Part shown: positions 62,543-64,000 of the stretch, in pieces
How positions within the stretch are numbered: position 1 is the stretch's first letter
Layout: each line of letters begins with the position of its first letter
Assembly: GCF_016744175.1 (NCBI RefSeq)
Contig: NZ_JADGEV010000005.1
Location: 18,240-82,239 of the forward strand
Origin: Neptunomonas sp.
Lineage (GTDB): Bacteria > Pseudomonadota > Gammaproteobacteria > Pseudomonadales > Balneatricaceae
Direction of reading: 5' to 3'
DNA length: 64,000 bases
Made by a program: the position numbers and the translations under genes
The notes under the pieces: model-generated
What the model was told of the DNA's origin: nothing
What the model saw: only the letters and a program-made list of their open reading frames with translations
Databases searched by the model: none

Positions 62543-63585
62543 TGCGTGCTTGTGCTCCGGGAAAAATTATACTGAGTGGAGAGCACTCTGTTGTCTACGG
62601 AGCTCAAGCTGTTGCGGTTGCTATCCAAAAGCACACAACCGTAAGTTTTAAACCACTTACAGAAAGTAACACCATTAATACCTTGTTTGCAGGTATCTCT
62701 TCCGGTGTTCATTACCCTTTGCATGCGCTGGGTTCTCTGAAAGAGAAGCTAGACTCTCGTTTTGAATCTTTTGCTCAGGGCTTGCTTCCTATTCAAAATA
62801 TTCTGACAAAGCCTGATGACCTTTTAATGTATACCTTGTCGTCGTTGGTGCACCATCTTCCTGTTCCTGGGCGTGCTTCCACGCAAAGTTACTTACCATT
62901 ACCGGGGCGACTTTCTAGTACAACAGAATTGCCACTGGGTTCTGGGATGGGATCTTCTGCTTCAGCAATCGCAGCAACTTTAGTTCTTTTCGAACGTTTG
63001 CTTGAAAAGCCATTAGGTGCAGATCAGCGTTTTGAAATGGTAAGGTTTTGTGAGCGTCTACAGCATGGTCGTGGTAGTGCAATTGATGCAGCAGCAGTTA
63101 CTTATGGCGGTATTAATCACATTCAAAACGGCATCGTAAGTCAGCTTAATATTAGTTTAGGTGAAGGCTGGTATTGGGTATTTACAGGAAAGCCGCAAGT
63201 AAGTACCGGTGAGTGTGTTCAGCATGTAAGAAGCCGTTTCGAAAACGATAAACAATTGTGGAATGACTTTTCACATGTGACGGCTACCTTGATAAGCCAG
63301 CTGGCTGAACCATCAGCGGTAATAGAATGTGTTAAAGAAAATCATCGTTTGTTATGTCAAATAGGCGTGGTACCTGATTCTGCAAAAGCACTGGTTCAGC
63401 GAATAGATGTTTGTGGTGGTGCGGCTAAAATCAGTGGAGCAGGTGCACATAAAGGAGAGGCCGGCGGTTTAGTGCTAGCTTATCTTCCTGACTCGGTAGT
63501 AAATACGTTGATGGGCGAGTTTCCTCAATATCTATGGGGAAAAGTTGAGGAGGATACATTAGGTGCACGTTACATCGGTGATTAA
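62542..63585 (+). CDS. GHMP kinase, mevalonate- or phosphomevalonate-kinase-like
   Basis: This 347-residue GHMP kinase has motif 1 APGKIILSGEHSVVYG, the ATP loop PLGSGMGSSASAIAA, a catalytic-Asp region GRGSAIDAAAVTYGG and motif 3 AKISGAGAHKGEAGG. The GEHSVVYG motif is typical of mevalonate kinase, but a second, equally mevalonate-kinase-like gene follows directly, so one of the two is likely the phosphomevalonate kinase. ATG 62542 overlaps the mvaS stop. Confidence 0.85.
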   Translation: MRACAPGKIILSGEHSVVYGAQAVAVAIQKHTTVSFKPLTESNTINTLFAGISSGVHYPLHALGSLKEKLDSRFESFAQGLLPIQNILTKPDDLLMYTLSSLVHHLPVPGRASTQSYLPLPGRLSSTTELPLGSGMGSSASAIAATLVLFERLLEKPLGADQRFEMVRFCERLQHGRGSAIDAAAVTYGGINHIQNGIVSQLNISLGEGWYWVFTGKPQVSTGECVQHVRSRFENDKQLWNDFSHVTATLISQLAEPSAVIECVKENHRLLCQIGVVPDSAKALVQRIDVCGGAAKISGAGAHKGEAGGLVLAYLPDSVVNTLMGEFPQYLWGKVEEDTLGARYIGD

Positions 63586-64000
63586 AGTGACGGCACCCGG
63601 CAGCATTATGCTGATGGGTGAGCATGCAGTATTATTTGGCCATAGAGCTATAGCGTGCGCGGTTGATAAGCGTATACAGGTAACGCTGATACCTAGAACT
63701 GATAGAACGGTGTTGATACGCTCTAGCATTGCAGATTACCGTTCTAGCCTTGATGATTTGAAGATGGATCAGCGACTAAGCTTTGTTCTCTTTGCTATTG
63801 AGCAAGTGGCTGAAGATCTGTCGTGTGGGTTTGAGCTGGATATCCAGTCTGAATTTTCTCATACAGTCGGGTTAGGTTCTTCAGCGGCCGTTACCACAGC
63901 GGTGGTGAAGGCTATTTCTGAGTATCGCCAAGAAAATCTAACCAAGCGTCAGTTATTCGATCGATCATTGGCGGTTGTTCATGGTGTCCAAGGGCGTGGC
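63563..64000 (+). CDS. Second mevalonate-kinase-like GHMP kinase (partial)
   Basis: This frame runs off the window end; 146 codons are visible. Translation shows TAPGSIMLMGEHAVLFGHRAIACAV (GHMP motif 1) and SHTVGLGSSAAVTTAVV (ATP loop), then VHGVQGRG at the edge. The GTG at 63563 is favoured because GAGGAGG (63547-63553) lies nine bases upstream; GTG 63578 is an alternative. The overlap with the preceding kinase is 23 bases. A diphosphomevalonate decarboxylase gene would be expected beyond the window. Confidence 0.85.
   Translation, partial: MHVTSVIKVTAPGSIMLMGEHAVLFGHRAIACAVDKRIQVTLIPRTDRTVLIRSSIADYRSSLDDLKMDQRLSFVLFAIEQVAEDLSCGFELDIQSEFSHTVGLGSSAAVTTAVVKAISEYRQENLTKRQLFDRSLAVVHGVQGRG

Noticed and set aside
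1-64000. tRNA, rRNA, CRISPR arrays or insertion sequences
   Set aside because: I scanned the intergenic gaps by eye and saw no cloverleaf pattern, spaced repeats, transposase frame or terminal inverted repeats; a covariance-model search would be needed to exclude small RNAs.

Overview
The window is a contiguous, gene-dense stretch of bacterial chromosome with moderate-to-low GC. It most likely comes from a marine gammaproteobacterium of the Oceanospirillales type (Neptunomonas/Amphritea/Marinomonas-like). Evidence: the rnt-motY-argG-grxD-peroxiredoxin-argF neighbourhood resembles the pseudomonad order; TyrR, MetR, RNase T, YqcC, DUF3549 and MotY are gammaproteobacterial; and there are many c-di-GMP genes. 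The genus is inference. I saw no rRNA, tRNA, CRISPR array, insertion sequence or obvious prophage.

Region 1 (30-11774) has a periplasmic-sensor diguanylate cyclase with an expanded 9-bp repeat, then a sulfur/amino-acid catabolism block: gamma-glutamyltransferase, an Lrp-type regulator divergent from methionine gamma-lyase, and a TyrR-like sigma-54 activator divergent from an operon of a Cys/Met-type PLP enzyme, an OsmC-family protein and an amino-acid ABC transporter. A TyrR box and a -24/-12 promoter can be read in the divergent intergenic region. Region 2 (about 11775-20716) carries aceE-aceF, a CofD/YvcK-family protein, a membrane diguanylate cyclase and a class I fumarase.

Region 3 (20731-38552) mixes signalling and metabolism: CHASE2 and LysM-FecR proteins, a COG0523 GTPase, a flavodoxin, a GAF-PAS-GGDEF-EAL protein, an NfsA-type nitroreductase, a PRPP-synthetase/AMP-phosphorylase-like pair, purU, a CBS protein, a DnaT-like/lambda-P-like primosome pair, DUF3549 and a Kef-type antiporter. 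Region 4 (39081-41389) is a tight four-gene operon: two DUF1538 membrane proteins, a PII-like protein and a CBS protein. This looks like a nucleotide-gated cation transporter and is one of the best candidates for an under-described system.

Region 5 (41468-51485) is biosynthesis and housekeeping: class II DAHP synthase, metR, argF-argD behind an apparent attenuator, grxD, peroxiredoxin, rnt, motY and argG. Region 6 (51550-59275) is a LapB/LapC/LapE-like type I secretion system with two regulators that have degenerate receiver domains. No adhesin, LapD or LapG gene is visible here. Region 7 (59292-64000) is a mevalonate-pathway operon: a class I-like HMG-CoA reductase, type 2 IPP isomerase, HMG-CoA synthase and two overlapping mevalonate-kinase-like GHMP kinases, the second cut by the window end. 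This pathway is uncommon in gammaproteobacteria, most of which use the MEP route.
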